Positions 25,552 through 34,929 of a stretch of DNA of 64,000 nucleotides are shown piece after piece. A model generated the notes under the pieces. That model saw nothing but the letters and a program-made list of their open reading frames with translations, was not told where the DNA came from and made no database searches. The stretch is from Draconibacterium halophilum (GTDB lineage: Bacteria; Bacteroidota; Bacteroidia; Bacteroidales; Prolixibacteraceae). Position 1 is the stretch's first letter, and each line of letters opens with the position of its first letter. Location of the stretch: contig NZ_CP048409.1 of the NCBI RefSeq assembly GCF_010448835.1, positions 1,558,001 to 1,622,000 on the forward strand. Reading direction: 5' to 3'. Position numbers and translations under genes: made by a program.

Positions 25552-26544
25552 ATGGCAATATTAGCATTCCAAAAGCCTGACAAGGTAATAATGTTAGAAT
25601 CCGATGACAAGTTCGGACAATTCGAGTTTCGTCCCCTGGAACCGGGATACGGTATTACAATTGGTAATGCACTTCGTCGTATTCTGTTATCGTCGTTGGA
25701 AGGCTATGCAATTACAACTGTTAAAATTGAAGGTGTTGACCATGAGTTTTCTACGATTAAAGGAGTTATTGAAGATGTAACTGATATTATCCTTAATCTG
25801 AAGCAGGTACGTTTTAAAAACGAGGTGGAAGATTTTGACAGCGAAAAAGTATCTATTTCAATCAGCGGACAAGAAGAATTTACTGCTGGCGACATTAACA
25901 AATTTATGACCGGCTTCAGAGTATTGAATCCTGAGTTGGTAATTTGCAGAATGGAGTCGGATGTGAAAGTTCAAATGGAATTAAACATCAGCAAAGGACG
26001 TGGTTATGTTCCTGCTGTTGAAAACAAGCCGGTTGAAGAAGAATTTGGTGTAATTCCGATCGACTCGATCTACACACCAATTAAAAAGGTAAAATACGCC
26101 GTTGAAAACTATCGTGTTGAGCAAAAAACCGACTACGAAAAATTAGTACTCGATATTGCTACCGATGGTTCGGTTCACCCAAAAGATGCGTTGAAAGAAG
26201 CAGCTAAAATTCTGATTTATCACTTCATGCTATTCTCGGATGAAAAGATCACTCTTGACACCGACGAGAAATTTGCAAACGAAGAGTTTGATGAAGAAGT
26301 ACTGCATATGCGTCAGTTGTTAAAAACTAAACTGGTTGATATGGATCTTTCAGTTCGTGCTTTAAATTGTTTGAAAGCTGCGGACGTAGATACATTGGGA
26401 GACCTGGTTACCTACAATAGAAACGACCTGCTGAAATTCAGAAACTTTGGTAAAAAATCGTTAACCGAATTGGATGACCTTTTGGATAACATGGGACTGA
26501 ATTTTGGAATGGATATTTCCAAGTATAAACTTGATAAGGAGTAA
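25552..26544 (+). CDS. rpoA: RNA polymerase alpha subunit
   Basis: A 330-residue subunit. The N-terminal assembly domain (~1-230) holds GITIGNALRRILLSSLEGYA; the C-terminal domain (~250-325) holds LNCLKAADVDTLGDLV and KFRNFGKKSLTELDDLL, the helix-hairpin-helix that contacts UP elements and activators. Six bases before rplQ. Confidence 0.97.
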   Translation: MAILAFQKPDKVIMLESDDKFGQFEFRPLEPGYGITIGNALRRILLSSLEGYAITTVKIEGVDHEFSTIKGVIEDVTDIILNLKQVRFKNEVEDFDSEKVSISISGQEEFTAGDINKFMTGFRVLNPELVICRMESDVKVQMELNISKGRGYVPAVENKPVEEEFGVIPIDSIYTPIKKVKYAVENYRVEQKTDYEKLVLDIATDGSVHPKDALKEAAKILIYHFMLFSDEKITLDTDEKFANEEFDEEVLHMRQLLKTKLVDMDLSVRALNCLKAADVDTLGDLVTYNRNDLLKFRNFGKKSLTELDDLLDNMGLNFGMDISKYKLDKE

Positions 26545-26550
26545 AAGGCA

Positions 26551-27180
26551 ATGAGACATAATAAGAAATTTAATCACTTAGGCCGTAAAGCACCACATCG
26601 TAAAGCGATGTTGGCAAACATGGCGAGTTCACTTATCGCGCATAAGAGAATTTCAACTACTGTTGCAAAAGCGAAAGCCTTGCGTATGTATGTTGAGCCA
26701 CTGATTACTAGGGCAAAAGAAGATACTACACATTCGCGCAGGGTGGTTTTTAGCCAGCTGCAAGATAAAGATGCTGTTTCGGAATTGTTCCGTGAGGTAG
26801 CTGTAAAAGTTGCTGATCGCCCGGGAGGATACACTCGTATTCTTAAAACCGGTAGCCGTTTAGGCGACAACGCTGATATGTGTATTATCGAATTGGTTGA
26901 CTTCAACGAAGCAATGTTGGCCGCTAAAGAAGAAGCTGCTGCACCTAAAAAACGTCGTTCGCGTCGTGGTGGTGCAAAAAAGTCTACTGAAGTTGCTGCT
27001 CAGGCCGCACCTTTGGCCAAAGCTGAAACTGAAGTAGAACCAAAATCGGATGAAGAAGGTGCAATGGAGAAAGAGGAAAATGCTGTAGCCGCACAAGCTG
27101 CACCGTTACCCGATGTTGAAGACGCACCTGAAGAGCCAAAAGCTGATGAGTCAGCTGACGAAGAAAAGAAAGAAGAATAG
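26551..27180 (+). CDS. rplQ: Ribosomal protein L17 with long acidic C-terminal extension
   Basis: Residues 1-~125 are L17 (MRHNKKFNHLGRKAPHRKAM, then RVVFSQLQDK and GGYTRILKTGSRLGDNADM). A basic stretch (KKRRSRRGGAKK) and ~65 further residues rich in Ala and Glu follow, for 209 in total, against ~120-130 in E. coli. The tail contains the octamer VAAQAAPL twice, ~40 residues apart. Extended L17 tails are common in Bacteroidota, but the repeat is notable. Last gene of the supercluster, followed by a terminator. Confidence 0.94.
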   Translation: MRHNKKFNHLGRKAPHRKAMLANMASSLIAHKRISTTVAKAKALRMYVEPLITRAKEDTTHSRRVVFSQLQDKDAVSELFREVAVKVADRPGGYTRILKTGSRLGDNADMCIIELVDFNEAMLAAKEEAAAPKKRRSRRGGAKKSTEVAAQAAPLAKAETEVEPKSDEEGAMEKEENAVAAQAAPLPDVEDAPEEPKADESADEEKKEE

Positions 27181-27200
27181 AGTATTTCTTTACTATATTG

Positions 27201-27232
27201 AAAAGCCGGATTGCTATTGCAGTTCGGCTTTT
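27201..27232. terminator. Bidirectional terminator between rplQ and rarA
   Basis: AAAAGCCG (27201-27208) pairs with CGGCTTTT (27225-27232), with A/T tracts on both sides. It can stop the ribosomal transcript on the plus strand and the convergent rarA transcript on the minus strand. Confidence 0.8.
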
Positions 27233-27285
27233 TCATAATATAAAAAAATCGGATCCTTAAATGCTTTTAGTGCTACATACAATAC

Positions 27286-28554
27286 CTAAAACCGCTTACC
27301 CCACCACTTCTTTAAGCGCTCCAGAATTTTTACTTCAGTAGCATTATTTTGCGGCTGGTAAATGCGGTTATTTTTTATCTCCTGTGGGAGGAAATCCTGT
27401 TCTACAAAATTGCCGTCGTAGGCATGAGCGTATTTATAATCTTTGCCGTAACCAATCTCTTTCATTAGTTTGGTTGGCGCATTACGAATGTGCAAAGGCA
27501 CCGATAGATCGCCGGTTTGTTTTACCAATGCAATGGCATTATCGATGGCTTCGTAGGCTGAGTTACTTTTTGGCGAAGTTGCCAGATAGATGGTACATTC
27601 TGATAAAATAATACGCGATTCAGGAGGACCGATTTTATGAACAGCATCAAATGTGCTTTGGGCCAGTAACAGTGCATTTGGATTAGCAAGGCCAACATCT
27701 TCGGCAGCTAAAATCAACAAACGACGGGCAATAAATTTTATGTCTTCGCCACCTTCCAGCATTCGTGCCAGCCAATACACGGCTGCATCCGGATCGCCAC
27801 CACGAATACTTTTTATAAAAGCCGAAATAACATCGTAGTGCATTTCACCTTTTTTATCGTAGTTGGCAAGGTTCTTTTGCAGCTTGTCGGTTACTTTCTT
27901 ATCGGTAATTACAATGTTGTTCGCATCTTCGCCAAGTGTTACCAGTTCAAGCACATTTAGCAGTTTGCGTGCATCGCCACCTGAATAACGAAGTATGGCA
28001 CCATCTTCACGCAGTGTTATCTTTTTTTCCTTTAAAACAGTATCTTTTTTAGCCGCCAGTTTGATGATTTTCAATAATGCCGCTTTATCCAAATGCTCCA
28101 ATATATAAACCTGACAGCGCGAGAGCAGGGGAGAGATCACTTCGAAAGATGGATTTTCGGTTGTTGCACCAATTAGCGTAATTGTACCATCTTCAACAGC
28201 GCCCAGTAACGAATCTTGTTGCGATTTGCTAAACCGATGAATCTCGTCGATAAACAATATCGGGTTGGGGCGACTAAAAAACTGTTGCTTTTTGGCTTTG
28301 TCAATTACATCGCGGATGTCTTTTACACCCGAATTAATGGCACTGAGTGTAAAAAAAGGTCGTTCAAGGGTATTGGCAATAATGCGGGCGAGGGTGGTTT
28401 TTCCTACTCCCGGAGGTCCCCATAAAATCAAGGAGGTAATTCTGCCTGAATCGATCATCTTGCGCAAAACAGCACCTTTTCCAACAAGGTGTTCCTGCCC
28501 TATATAATCGTCTAAAGTTTTTGGTCGTAATCGCTCTGCGAGTGGCTGATTCAT
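27286..28554 (-). CDS. rarA: Replication-associated recombination protein A (AAA+ ATPase)
   Basis: A 422-residue MgsA/WRNIP1-family ATPase acting at stalled replication forks. Walker A is GPPGVGKTT (46-54), Walker B LFIDEIHRF (101-109), sensor 1 GATTENPSFEV, and a C-terminal tetramerisation region contains RGGDPDAAVYWLARMLEGGED. The length and start (MNQPLAERLRPKTLDDYIGQ) are normal. It converges on rplQ with a shared terminator. Confidence 0.95.
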   Translation of the reverse strand: MNQPLAERLRPKTLDDYIGQEHLVGKGAVLRKMIDSGRITSLILWGPPGVGKTTLARIIANTLERPFFTLSAINSGVKDIRDVIDKAKKQQFFSRPNPILFIDEIHRFSKSQQDSLLGAVEDGTITLIGATTENPSFEVISPLLSRCQVYILEHLDKAALLKIIKLAAKKDTVLKEKKITLREDGAILRYSGGDARKLLNVLELVTLGEDANNIVITDKKVTDKLQKNLANYDKKGEMHYDVISAFIKSIRGGDPDAAVYWLARMLEGGEDIKFIARRLLILAAEDVGLANPNALLLAQSTFDAVHKIGPPESRIILSECTIYLATSPKSNSAYEAIDNAIALVKQTGDLSVPLHIRNAPTKLMKEIGYGKDYKYAHAYDGNFVEQDFLPQEIKNNRIYQPQNNATEVKILERLKKWWGKRF

Positions 28555-28727
28555 AATTAAGGCAAAAGTAAAAAGTGTAAAGTCAAAAATGACACGTCAA
28601 AAGTAAAAAAACTGCGTGAAAAGTACAGAGCAGTCTCCTGTCTTAATTTGCAATTCTTGAGTTTAACCATTTCTCACAGTCTCAGAAATTCAGTGCTCCC
28701 CGTCTCACAATCTCTCCGTCTCAGATC

Positions 28728-30701
28728 TTAGTTACAATACCGTTTAATAATGTTGTATGCTCCATCGATACCAAGCTCGCCAGCGCGGCTAAGGTCCAGC
28801 GCTCCTCCCTCAATATCGTCGAGATAAATTTTTGTAAGTCCGCGGTTAAAATAAGCTTCTGCAAATTCCGGTTCCAGATTAATGGCACGATTCAAATCCT
28901 CCACCGCACTTCGGTATTCGCCCAGGCGCAGTTTTATAAACGCACGGTTGTAATAGCCAAAAAAGAAATCGGGATCAAGAAATAGTGTTGCTGCGTAATC
29001 ATCAAGAATTTCCTGGTACTCTACTGTTGTAGGTTTATCGTTGCTGTTATCTTTTATCTTCCCTTCGTTCAGAGTAAGCGAATTGGGAGAACCGTTTCCT
29101 GCTAAAAGTTCCACCTGTTCTTTCAGCTTGTATCGTGTGTTGGCACGTGTAAAATAGGCCAAAGATGATTTTTCATCCAACTCTATAGCTTTATCCAAAT
29201 CGGCAAACGCATTGTTGTAATCGCCGGTAAGGCTATAAAAAATACCACGATTCAAATAATTCTGAGCATTTTCCTGCACGTCAATTTTTTCGTTAAAAAA
29301 CAGAATAAAATTCTCGAAAACCGACTGGTAGGTGGTTACCGGTTTATTTGAAAGCGAAAGCAGCGGGTTGTAATTGTTTGATGCATTGAGCTCGTCAATT
29401 ATGCCATTGTAATACTGGAAACGCTCGTAATCAACAGCATTTTTCTCGAATGCAGAAATAAAGAACATGGGCTGGAGATCGATAACAATATTTTTATTCT
29501 GAATCCGGCCATCGTCAACTTCCTGCTCTTCTTCCGGGAGTTCACGCGTTTCTTCAATAACAAGGTCCATTCGCATCCGTCGCCGGCGTTTTTCGGCTTC
29601 CAGTTCTTCTTGTCGTTTTTGTTCTTCCGATTTCTCATTAACAACAGTGGCAGTGTTTTGCTGCGACGATTGCTGTTGATTATTTTGTGCCAGTGCCTGG
29701 TTATTTGCCTGCGAATTTTGCTGCTGATTATTTTGTGCCGACGATGAATTTTGTTGCTGTTTTTGTTGCTGCTGCTGTTGAGCCAGTTGCTCGGCATTTA
29801 TTCTTCGCTGGCTCAGATCGAACTGCGGATTAAGCTGGGCAGCAATTTGGTAGTCTTGTTCATATCCCGGGCGGTCTAATATTTCGCGCGCCATGGCTCG
29901 GTTAAAGTAGGCGCTAGCCATTTCGGGGTTAAGATTTATCGCCATATCGTAATCCATAATAGCACTTTCGTAGTCTTCCAGTTTGTGTTTTACAATACCA
30001 CGGTTGTTAAAAGCCAGTGCATTTGTTGGATCAAATTTAATGCTTTGGTCGTAATCGCGCAGTGCCGATGCATAATCATCCAGTTCAAAACGCGCAAGCC
30101 CACGGTTGAGGTAGGCAGCAGCATAGTGTGGCCTGATAATAATTACCTGGTTTAAATCGCTAATGGCTCCTTTAATATCGCCATTTACAATTTTTGCATT
30201 GCTTCGGTTCATCAATGCATGTGTCGATTTCGGATTCACTTCAAGTGCCTTGTCGTAATCTTCAATGGCACCCTCCATATCTTTTAAGGCGAGTTTTGCT
30301 ATCCCGCGGTTGTTGTATATCGATTCGTCACTCGGATCGAATTCCAGTGCCCGATCATAATCTTTAATCGCCCGATTGTATTGCCTGAGGTTATGATAGG
30401 CCATTCCGCGATTGTTGTATGCACGCGGGTAGTAAGGTTTTATTTCTATTGCCTCATCGTAATCGGCTATGGCTCCTCGGTAATCTTCCAACGAATGTTT
30501 GGCCGTTCCGCGATACAAATAGGCTTCTGCCAGGTAGGGTTTAAATTCAATTACAATATTAAAGTATTCGATTGCCCCGGTGTAATTTCCAATTGATATG
30601 CGCGTTCTCCCAACTCGTATGAAATGGTTGATGTTCAATTGCGCTTCGGCCAGGAAACTCATCGATAACAAAAGTGTAAAAAGTATGGTAAGCTTCTTCA
30701 T
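28728..30701 (-). CDS. Secreted tetratricopeptide-repeat protein
   Basis: A 657-residue exported TPR protein. A signal peptide is visible (KKLTILFTLLLSMSFLAEAQ). Residues ~25-295 hold about eight 34-residue TPR units with the consensus pattern NRG..K..L.D...AI.DYD.AI..NP. A glutamine/asparagine-rich low-complexity segment (~305-350) and a charged RRRRMRM linker follow. A C-terminal block of further TPRs (~485-650) ends in a single Cys. It should be a periplasmic or surface scaffold; partners are unknown. The gene is divergent from tag at 30839, the 137-base gap holding both promoters. Confidence 0.85.
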   Translation of the reverse strand: MKKLTILFTLLLSMSFLAEAQLNINHFIRVGRTRISIGNYTGAIEYFNIVIEFKPYLAEAYLYRGTAKHSLEDYRGAIADYDEAIEIKPYYPRAYNNRGMAYHNLRQYNRAIKDYDRALEFDPSDESIYNNRGIAKLALKDMEGAIEDYDKALEVNPKSTHALMNRSNAKIVNGDIKGAISDLNQVIIIRPHYAAAYLNRGLARFELDDYASALRDYDQSIKFDPTNALAFNNRGIVKHKLEDYESAIMDYDMAINLNPEMASAYFNRAMAREILDRPGYEQDYQIAAQLNPQFDLSQRRINAEQLAQQQQQQKQQQNSSSAQNNQQQNSQANNQALAQNNQQQSSQQNTATVVNEKSEEQKRQEELEAEKRRRRMRMDLVIEETRELPEEEQEVDDGRIQNKNIVIDLQPMFFISAFEKNAVDYERFQYYNGIIDELNASNNYNPLLSLSNKPVTTYQSVFENFILFFNEKIDVQENAQNYLNRGIFYSLTGDYNNAFADLDKAIELDEKSSLAYFTRANTRYKLKEQVELLAGNGSPNSLTLNEGKIKDNSNDKPTTVEYQEILDDYAATLFLDPDFFFGYYNRAFIKLRLGEYRSAVEDLNRAINLEPEFAEAYFNRGLTKIYLDDIEGGALDLSRAGELGIDGAYNIIKRYCN

Positions 30702-30838
30702 CTATTAATTTCTTTAGTAAACCAATTCTCAGCATGGCTTACTTTTTCTTTTTTCTAAACAAACAAAAATAGTATTTTCAGAGTTGGAAGTAATATCTGG
30801 TTAGTTTTTTTAACGAATTGAGACTCAAATCTAAAATT

Positions 30839-31402
30839 ATGTGTAAACGCTGTGATTGGGGAACAAAAAACGAGTTAATGATAAAGTACCATGATGAAGA
30901 GTGGGGAGTCCCGCTTCATGATGACAAAAAGTTGTTTGAATTTTTTGTTCTTGAAGGATTTCAAGCCGGATTAAGCTGGCAGATAGTACTAAACAAAAGA
31001 GAGAATTTCCGTAAGGCGTTTGATCATTTCAATCCGCAAAAAGTAGCATTGTATTCTGAAGGTAAGGTTCAGGAGCTCATTCAGGATAAATCAATAATTC
31101 GTAATCAGCAAAAAATCAGGGCTTGTGTAAACAATGCGCAACGTTTTCTCGAGGTGCAAAAAGAATTTGGGAGCTTTGATCAATACATCTGGAAGTTTGT
31201 GGATTTTAAACCCATTCAGAATTCTTTTGGAAGTATTGACGAGTTGCCAGCCAAAACCGAGCTTTCAGATGTTATTTCAAAAGACTTGAAAACGCGCGGG
31301 TTTAAATTTGTAGGATCGACAGTAATTTATGCTCACATGCAAGCCACCGGCATGGTAAACGACCACCTTGTTGACTGTTTCCGTTACAGGGAAGTACAGT
31401 AA
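30839..31402 (+). CDS. tag: DNA-3-methyladenine glycosylase I
   Basis: A 187-residue base-excision repair enzyme removing 3-methyladenine from DNA. It begins MCKRCDWG; Cys5, His18, His176 and Cys180 are the expected structural zinc ligands. Glu39 in FVLEGFQAGLSW is the base-recognition residue. An in-frame start at 30818 would add seven residues before the zinc Cys; I chose the ATG that gives the family N-terminus. A perfect TTGGGGCCCCAA palindrome lies just after the stop. Confidence 0.95.
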   Translation: MCKRCDWGTKNELMIKYHDEEWGVPLHDDKKLFEFFVLEGFQAGLSWQIVLNKRENFRKAFDHFNPQKVALYSEGKVQELIQDKSIIRNQQKIRACVNNAQRFLEVQKEFGSFDQYIWKFVDFKPIQNSFGSIDELPAKTELSDVISKDLKTRGFKFVGSTVIYAHMQATGMVNDHLVDCFRYREVQ

Positions 31403-31551
31403 CATTGGGGCCCCAACTTATTACATAACTTTTAATCTGAAAAGCGTGTTCTTATTTTTATTAAGTCTATCTTAAATTCTCTTTTCAAAAAAGAATTAAT
31501 TGTTAATTTTGAGGCTGATTCAAAAAAAAGAGGGGTAAAATTTAATATTAG

Positions 31552-32757
31552 ATGATGAAGTTGCGTTTGATTTTTACCGTATTAATTACGGTGTTTACAC
31601 TGAGTGTATTTGCAGAAAGTGATAAGAAGAGTGAGGAGAAGGGCTATGTTTTTGAAGACGAAATTACATTAGCTGCTACATCGGTTAAAGACCAATACCG
31701 TTCGGGTACATGCTGGTCGTTTTCCGGACTTTCATTCCTGGAGTCGGAAATGATACGTCTGGGTAAACCAGCGGTTGATCTTTCAGAAATGTTTGTTGTA
31801 TGGCATACTTATTCAAATAAAGCCCAAAAACATGTACGGGTGCATGGTAATCTGAACTTTTCGGCAGGAGGAGCTTTTCATGATGTAACAAACATGATTC
31901 GCGAATATGGAATTGTCCCGGAATCTGTTTATGACGGATTAAATTATGGCGAAGAAAAACATGTACATGGCGAAATGGATAATGTGCTGAAGGAACATGT
32001 TGACGCTGTTGTGAAGAACAGAAACAGGAAATTGAGTACAGTATGGCATGAGGCGGTTGAAGGAACATTGAACTCGTATTTAGGAGAGTTGCCAACAAAA
32101 TTTGAATACGAAGGAAAACAATATACGCCACAGAGTTTTGCCAGCGATTATGTTGGATTAAACATGGACGATTATGTGGAGATTTCTTCCTATACTCATC
32201 ATCCGTTTTACGACAAATTTATTCTGGAAGTTCCTGATAATTGGTCGTGGGACGAGGTATACAATGTGCCGTTGGAAGATATGGAGAACATTATTGATTA
32301 TGCATTAGGTAATGGATTTACCGTTGCCTGGGCAACCGATGTAAGTGAAAAAGGATTTGCAACAAGTAACAAAGGTGTTGCTGTTTTGCCAGCCGCTCCG
32401 CAAGAGGATATGAGCGATGCCGAAATTGCAAAATGGGAAGCATTACCACAGAAAGACAAAGAAAAAGAGTTGTATAAACTAGATAACCCGGTACCAGAAT
32501 TGGTCGTTAATCAGGAAATGCGCCAAGCAGCATTTGATGATTACCAGACTACCGACGACCACGGGATGCATATTATTGGAACTGCAAAAAACCAGGAGGG
32601 ACAAACTTTTTATAAAGTGAAAAACTCGTGGGGCGACTACAATAAATACGATGGTTATTTCTACGCATCGAAACCTTATGTGAATTACAAGACGATGTGC
32701 ATAATGGTGCACAAAGACGCCATACCCCAAAGTATAAGAGAGAAACTTAAACTTTAA
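31552..32757 (+). CDS. Secreted C1-family cysteine peptidase (bleomycin hydrolase/PepC-like)
   Basis: A 401-residue papain-fold peptidase of the PepC/bleomycin hydrolase group. Catalytic Cys54 is in RSGTCWSFSGLSFLE, His340 in HGMHIIG and Asn358 in KVKNSWGDY. Unlike cytoplasmic PepC it has a signal peptide (KLRLIFTVLITVFTLSVFA), so it is probably periplasmic and scavenges peptides. The start codon is one of two adjacent ATGs (31552 or 31555). A TAATTTTG box at 31505-31512 could be its -7 element, though no good -33 box is at the right distance. A strong terminator follows. Confidence 0.9.
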   Translation: MMKLRLIFTVLITVFTLSVFAESDKKSEEKGYVFEDEITLAATSVKDQYRSGTCWSFSGLSFLESEMIRLGKPAVDLSEMFVVWHTYSNKAQKHVRVHGNLNFSAGGAFHDVTNMIREYGIVPESVYDGLNYGEEKHVHGEMDNVLKEHVDAVVKNRNRKLSTVWHEAVEGTLNSYLGELPTKFEYEGKQYTPQSFASDYVGLNMDDYVEISSYTHHPFYDKFILEVPDNWSWDEVYNVPLEDMENIIDYALGNGFTVAWATDVSEKGFATSNKGVAVLPAAPQEDMSDAEIAKWEALPQKDKEKELYKLDNPVPELVVNQEMRQAAFDDYQTTDDHGMHIIGTAKNQEGQTFYKVKNSWGDYNKYDGYFYASKPYVNYKTMCIMVHKDAIPQSIREKLKL

Positions 32758-32761
32758 TTTT

Positions 32762-32796
32762 TAAGCCCTTCAGTAATCCTGAGGGGCTTATTTTTT
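32762..32796 (+). terminator. Rho-independent terminator after the C1 peptidase
   Basis: A 12-base-pair stem (TAAGCCC plus TCAG arms, one T/G pair) with loop TAATC at 32774-32778 is followed by six T residues at 32791-32796. Confidence 0.85.
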
Positions 32797-32827
32797 ATAC
32801 CATACTCAGGTTTCCCCTTGCTGCGCA

Positions 32828-32857
32828 TTGGCAGCGTAAAAAAATCGTTTACATTTG
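32828..32857 (+). promoter_or_regulatory. Promoter of the outer-membrane-like protein gene
   Basis: TTG at 32828-32830, a 19-base spacer and TACATTTG at 32850-32857 match the Bacteroidota consensus exactly. It lies between a terminator and the gene at 32926. Confidence 0.65.
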
Positions 32858-32925
32858 ATAATTCTTAACAAAATTTGTAGACAAGATCATTTTTAAGGAA
32901 TAACATGATCAAGTGTAAATTAGCA

Positions 32926-33825
32926 ATGAAGAGTCTTCTTATCACATTTCTTATTTTAACAACTACACTTCAACTTGTTTCGGCACAGGAAGACTGGTCG
33001 TGGTGGAACGATGCACATGGCTGGGAAAGTGGTGATCCGGGGTGGAGAAACTGGCTGATCATTTCTCCGAAATATCTTGGACCAAATGCATTGCCGGTTC
33101 CGGAGTTAAAGAAAGGGTTTATCGAAGGACATACAGAGTTTGAGCTTACCGTATCAAACCATTTTTTATCGGGCGATCCAACCCAGGATATTTCAGGACG
33201 TGCCTACATCCCTTTTGCACAAAACAAAATTGCCATTGAAATGTACGGCGTGTTGTTGGAGCATTATTCTTACACCGAAAAAATAAGAGACGAACGTTTT
33301 TCGCGCGATAAAGACGGAAAAGGTTATGCTATTGGCGATTTTTATTTCTCTACACTTATTCAGCTTTTTAAAAACCGTACATTCCCAAATACCATGTTTC
33401 GGGCGATACTAAAGACTGCCTCGGGAACAAACTTTGAAGGTGCCCGATATGCTGATACACCAGCTTATTCGTTTGATTTTAGTTTTTCGAAAGATTACGG
33501 GCAGCGGGAAACCATGTTATTCAGGCCGCATGCAATGCTGGGGTTTTACAGTTGGCAAACCAACGATGAACTGAATCTTCAAAACGACGCGTTACTATAT
33601 GGATTAGGCGCTGATTTTCAGAAAAACGACTGGCGTTTTACACCTTCGTGGGCAGGCTATTTTGGTTATAAAAACAATGGCGACAGGCCAATGCAGATGA
33701 ATCTTGAACTCAGAAAGGAATATAATAAAAAAGCAATAGCCATCAAATACCAACACGGATTACACGATTGGTTGTATAAAACGGTACGATTTTCATTCAT
33801 TTGGAAACTCAATGGGATGGAGTAA
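32926..33825 (+). CDS. Exported protein, probable outer-membrane beta-barrel, function unknown
   Basis: A 299-residue protein with a clear signal peptide (KSLLITFLILTTTLQLVSAQ) followed by a Trp/Gly/Asp-rich start (EDWSWWNDAHGWESGD). The remainder alternates short amphipathic strands with polar turns and ends in an aromatic strand (VRFSFIWKL), the pattern of an outer-membrane barrel. Not recognised as a named family. An ATG at 32905 is an alternative start adding seven residues. It stands alone behind its own promoter and is followed by the glycosyltransferase gene after 82 bases. Confidence 0.65.
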   Translation: MKSLLITFLILTTTLQLVSAQEDWSWWNDAHGWESGDPGWRNWLIISPKYLGPNALPVPELKKGFIEGHTEFELTVSNHFLSGDPTQDISGRAYIPFAQNKIAIEMYGVLLEHYSYTEKIRDERFSRDKDGKGYAIGDFYFSTLIQLFKNRTFPNTMFRAILKTASGTNFEGARYADTPAYSFDFSFSKDYGQRETMLFRPHAMLGFYSWQTNDELNLQNDALLYGLGADFQKNDWRFTPSWAGYFGYKNNGDRPMQMNLELRKEYNKKAIAIKYQHGLHDWLYKTVRFSFIWKLNGME

Positions 33826-33907
33826 GTTAACCTAGAGCAGAATTTATACCTTTGCCAACGCAAAACAAGATTGTGTTGATGCAGTTTGAAACAGATAAAA
33901 ACAGATC

Positions 33908-34855
33908 ATGAAAAAGCTTTCACTTGTAATTTGTGTTTGGAATGAAGAGCCAAACATAAAACCATTATCAGAACAAATTAAAGCGGCACTAGAAGGAATT
34001 GATTACGAAGCCATTTTTGTGGATGATGGATCTACCGATAAAACACGCGATGCGATCAGAAAAATTAACGACGACAGGTTTTTATTGGTTGAATTAAAAA
34101 GAAATTACGGTCAAAGTTCGGCTTTGCAAGCCGGAATAGATCAGGCTAAGGGCGATTTTGTAGCACTGATAGATGGCGATTTGCAAAACGACCCGGCAGA
34201 TATACCAATGATGCTGAAAATGATCGAAGAAAACGACTGGGATATGGTGGCCGGTGTACGTGCGAACCGTAAAGATGGCATGTTCCTGCGTAAAGTGCCT
34301 TCTAAAATTGCCAATTATCTTATCCGCCGTGCTACCGGTATTTACATGAAAGACCTTGGGTGTACGTTAAAGATTTTTACCAACGATATTATAAAAAGCA
34401 TTCATATTTATGGCGAGCTTCATCGCTATATTCCTGCACTGATAACACTTGAAGGCGCAACAAAAATTACACAGGTTGATGTCAACCATCGTCCGCGCGA
34501 GTTTGGACAATCAAAATACAACCTTAGTCGAACAACACGTGTAATGAGCGACCTGGTACTTATGCTTTTCTTTAAAAAGTATCTGCAACGCCCGATGCAC
34601 TTTTTCGGACAAATCGGAATTTTTACCCTCGCAATTGGTGTGCTCATAAACTTCTATTTGCTGGTCCTCAAAATAATGGGAAATGATATTTGGGGAAAAC
34701 CGCTTTTATTGCTTGGTGTTTTAATGGTACTTGGTGGTATTCAGTTTATTACAACTGGTATTATTGCCGAGTTGCAGATGCGAACTTATTTCGAATCGCA
34801 ACAGAAAAAACCATATCGGGTGAAGCGTGTAATACCTGCTAAAGAATATATTTAA
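33908..34855 (+). CDS. Family 2 glycosyltransferase (DPM1/ArnC-like)
   Basis: A 315-residue inner-membrane glycosyltransferase. The GT-A domain has VDDGSTDKT, the metal-binding region LIDGDLQNDP and NYGQSSALQAGID. Two C-terminal membrane helices lie at ~232-255 and ~267-290. This architecture transfers a sugar from a nucleotide donor to polyprenyl phosphate. A TACCTTTG box at 33847-33854 is a possible -7 element. The neighbours do not identify the glycan made. Confidence 0.87.
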   Translation: MKKLSLVICVWNEEPNIKPLSEQIKAALEGIDYEAIFVDDGSTDKTRDAIRKINDDRFLLVELKRNYGQSSALQAGIDQAKGDFVALIDGDLQNDPADIPMMLKMIEENDWDMVAGVRANRKDGMFLRKVPSKIANYLIRRATGIYMKDLGCTLKIFTNDIIKSIHIYGELHRYIPALITLEGATKITQVDVNHRPREFGQSKYNLSRTTRVMSDLVLMLFFKKYLQRPMHFFGQIGIFTLAIGVLINFYLLVLKIMGNDIWGKPLLLLGVLMVLGGIQFITTGIIAELQMRTYFESQQKKPYRVKRVIPAKEYI

Positions 34856-34929
34856 TGCAATTGTGGCATATTGGCTATTTGTTGATTTATTGTAACTTTA
34901 AAAAAATAAAACAACAAAAGCCTACGAGT

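Noticed and set aside
28560..28727. Repetitive TCTCA/AGTAAAA-like words between rarA and the TPR gene
   Set aside because: Irregular short words without defined units or spacers; not a CRISPR array and not clearly a repeat family.
29680..29800. Trinucleotide-rich stretch in the TPR gene
   Set aside because: It is the Gln/Asn-rich linker coded by CAG/CAA-type triplets inside an open gene, not a separate repeat element.
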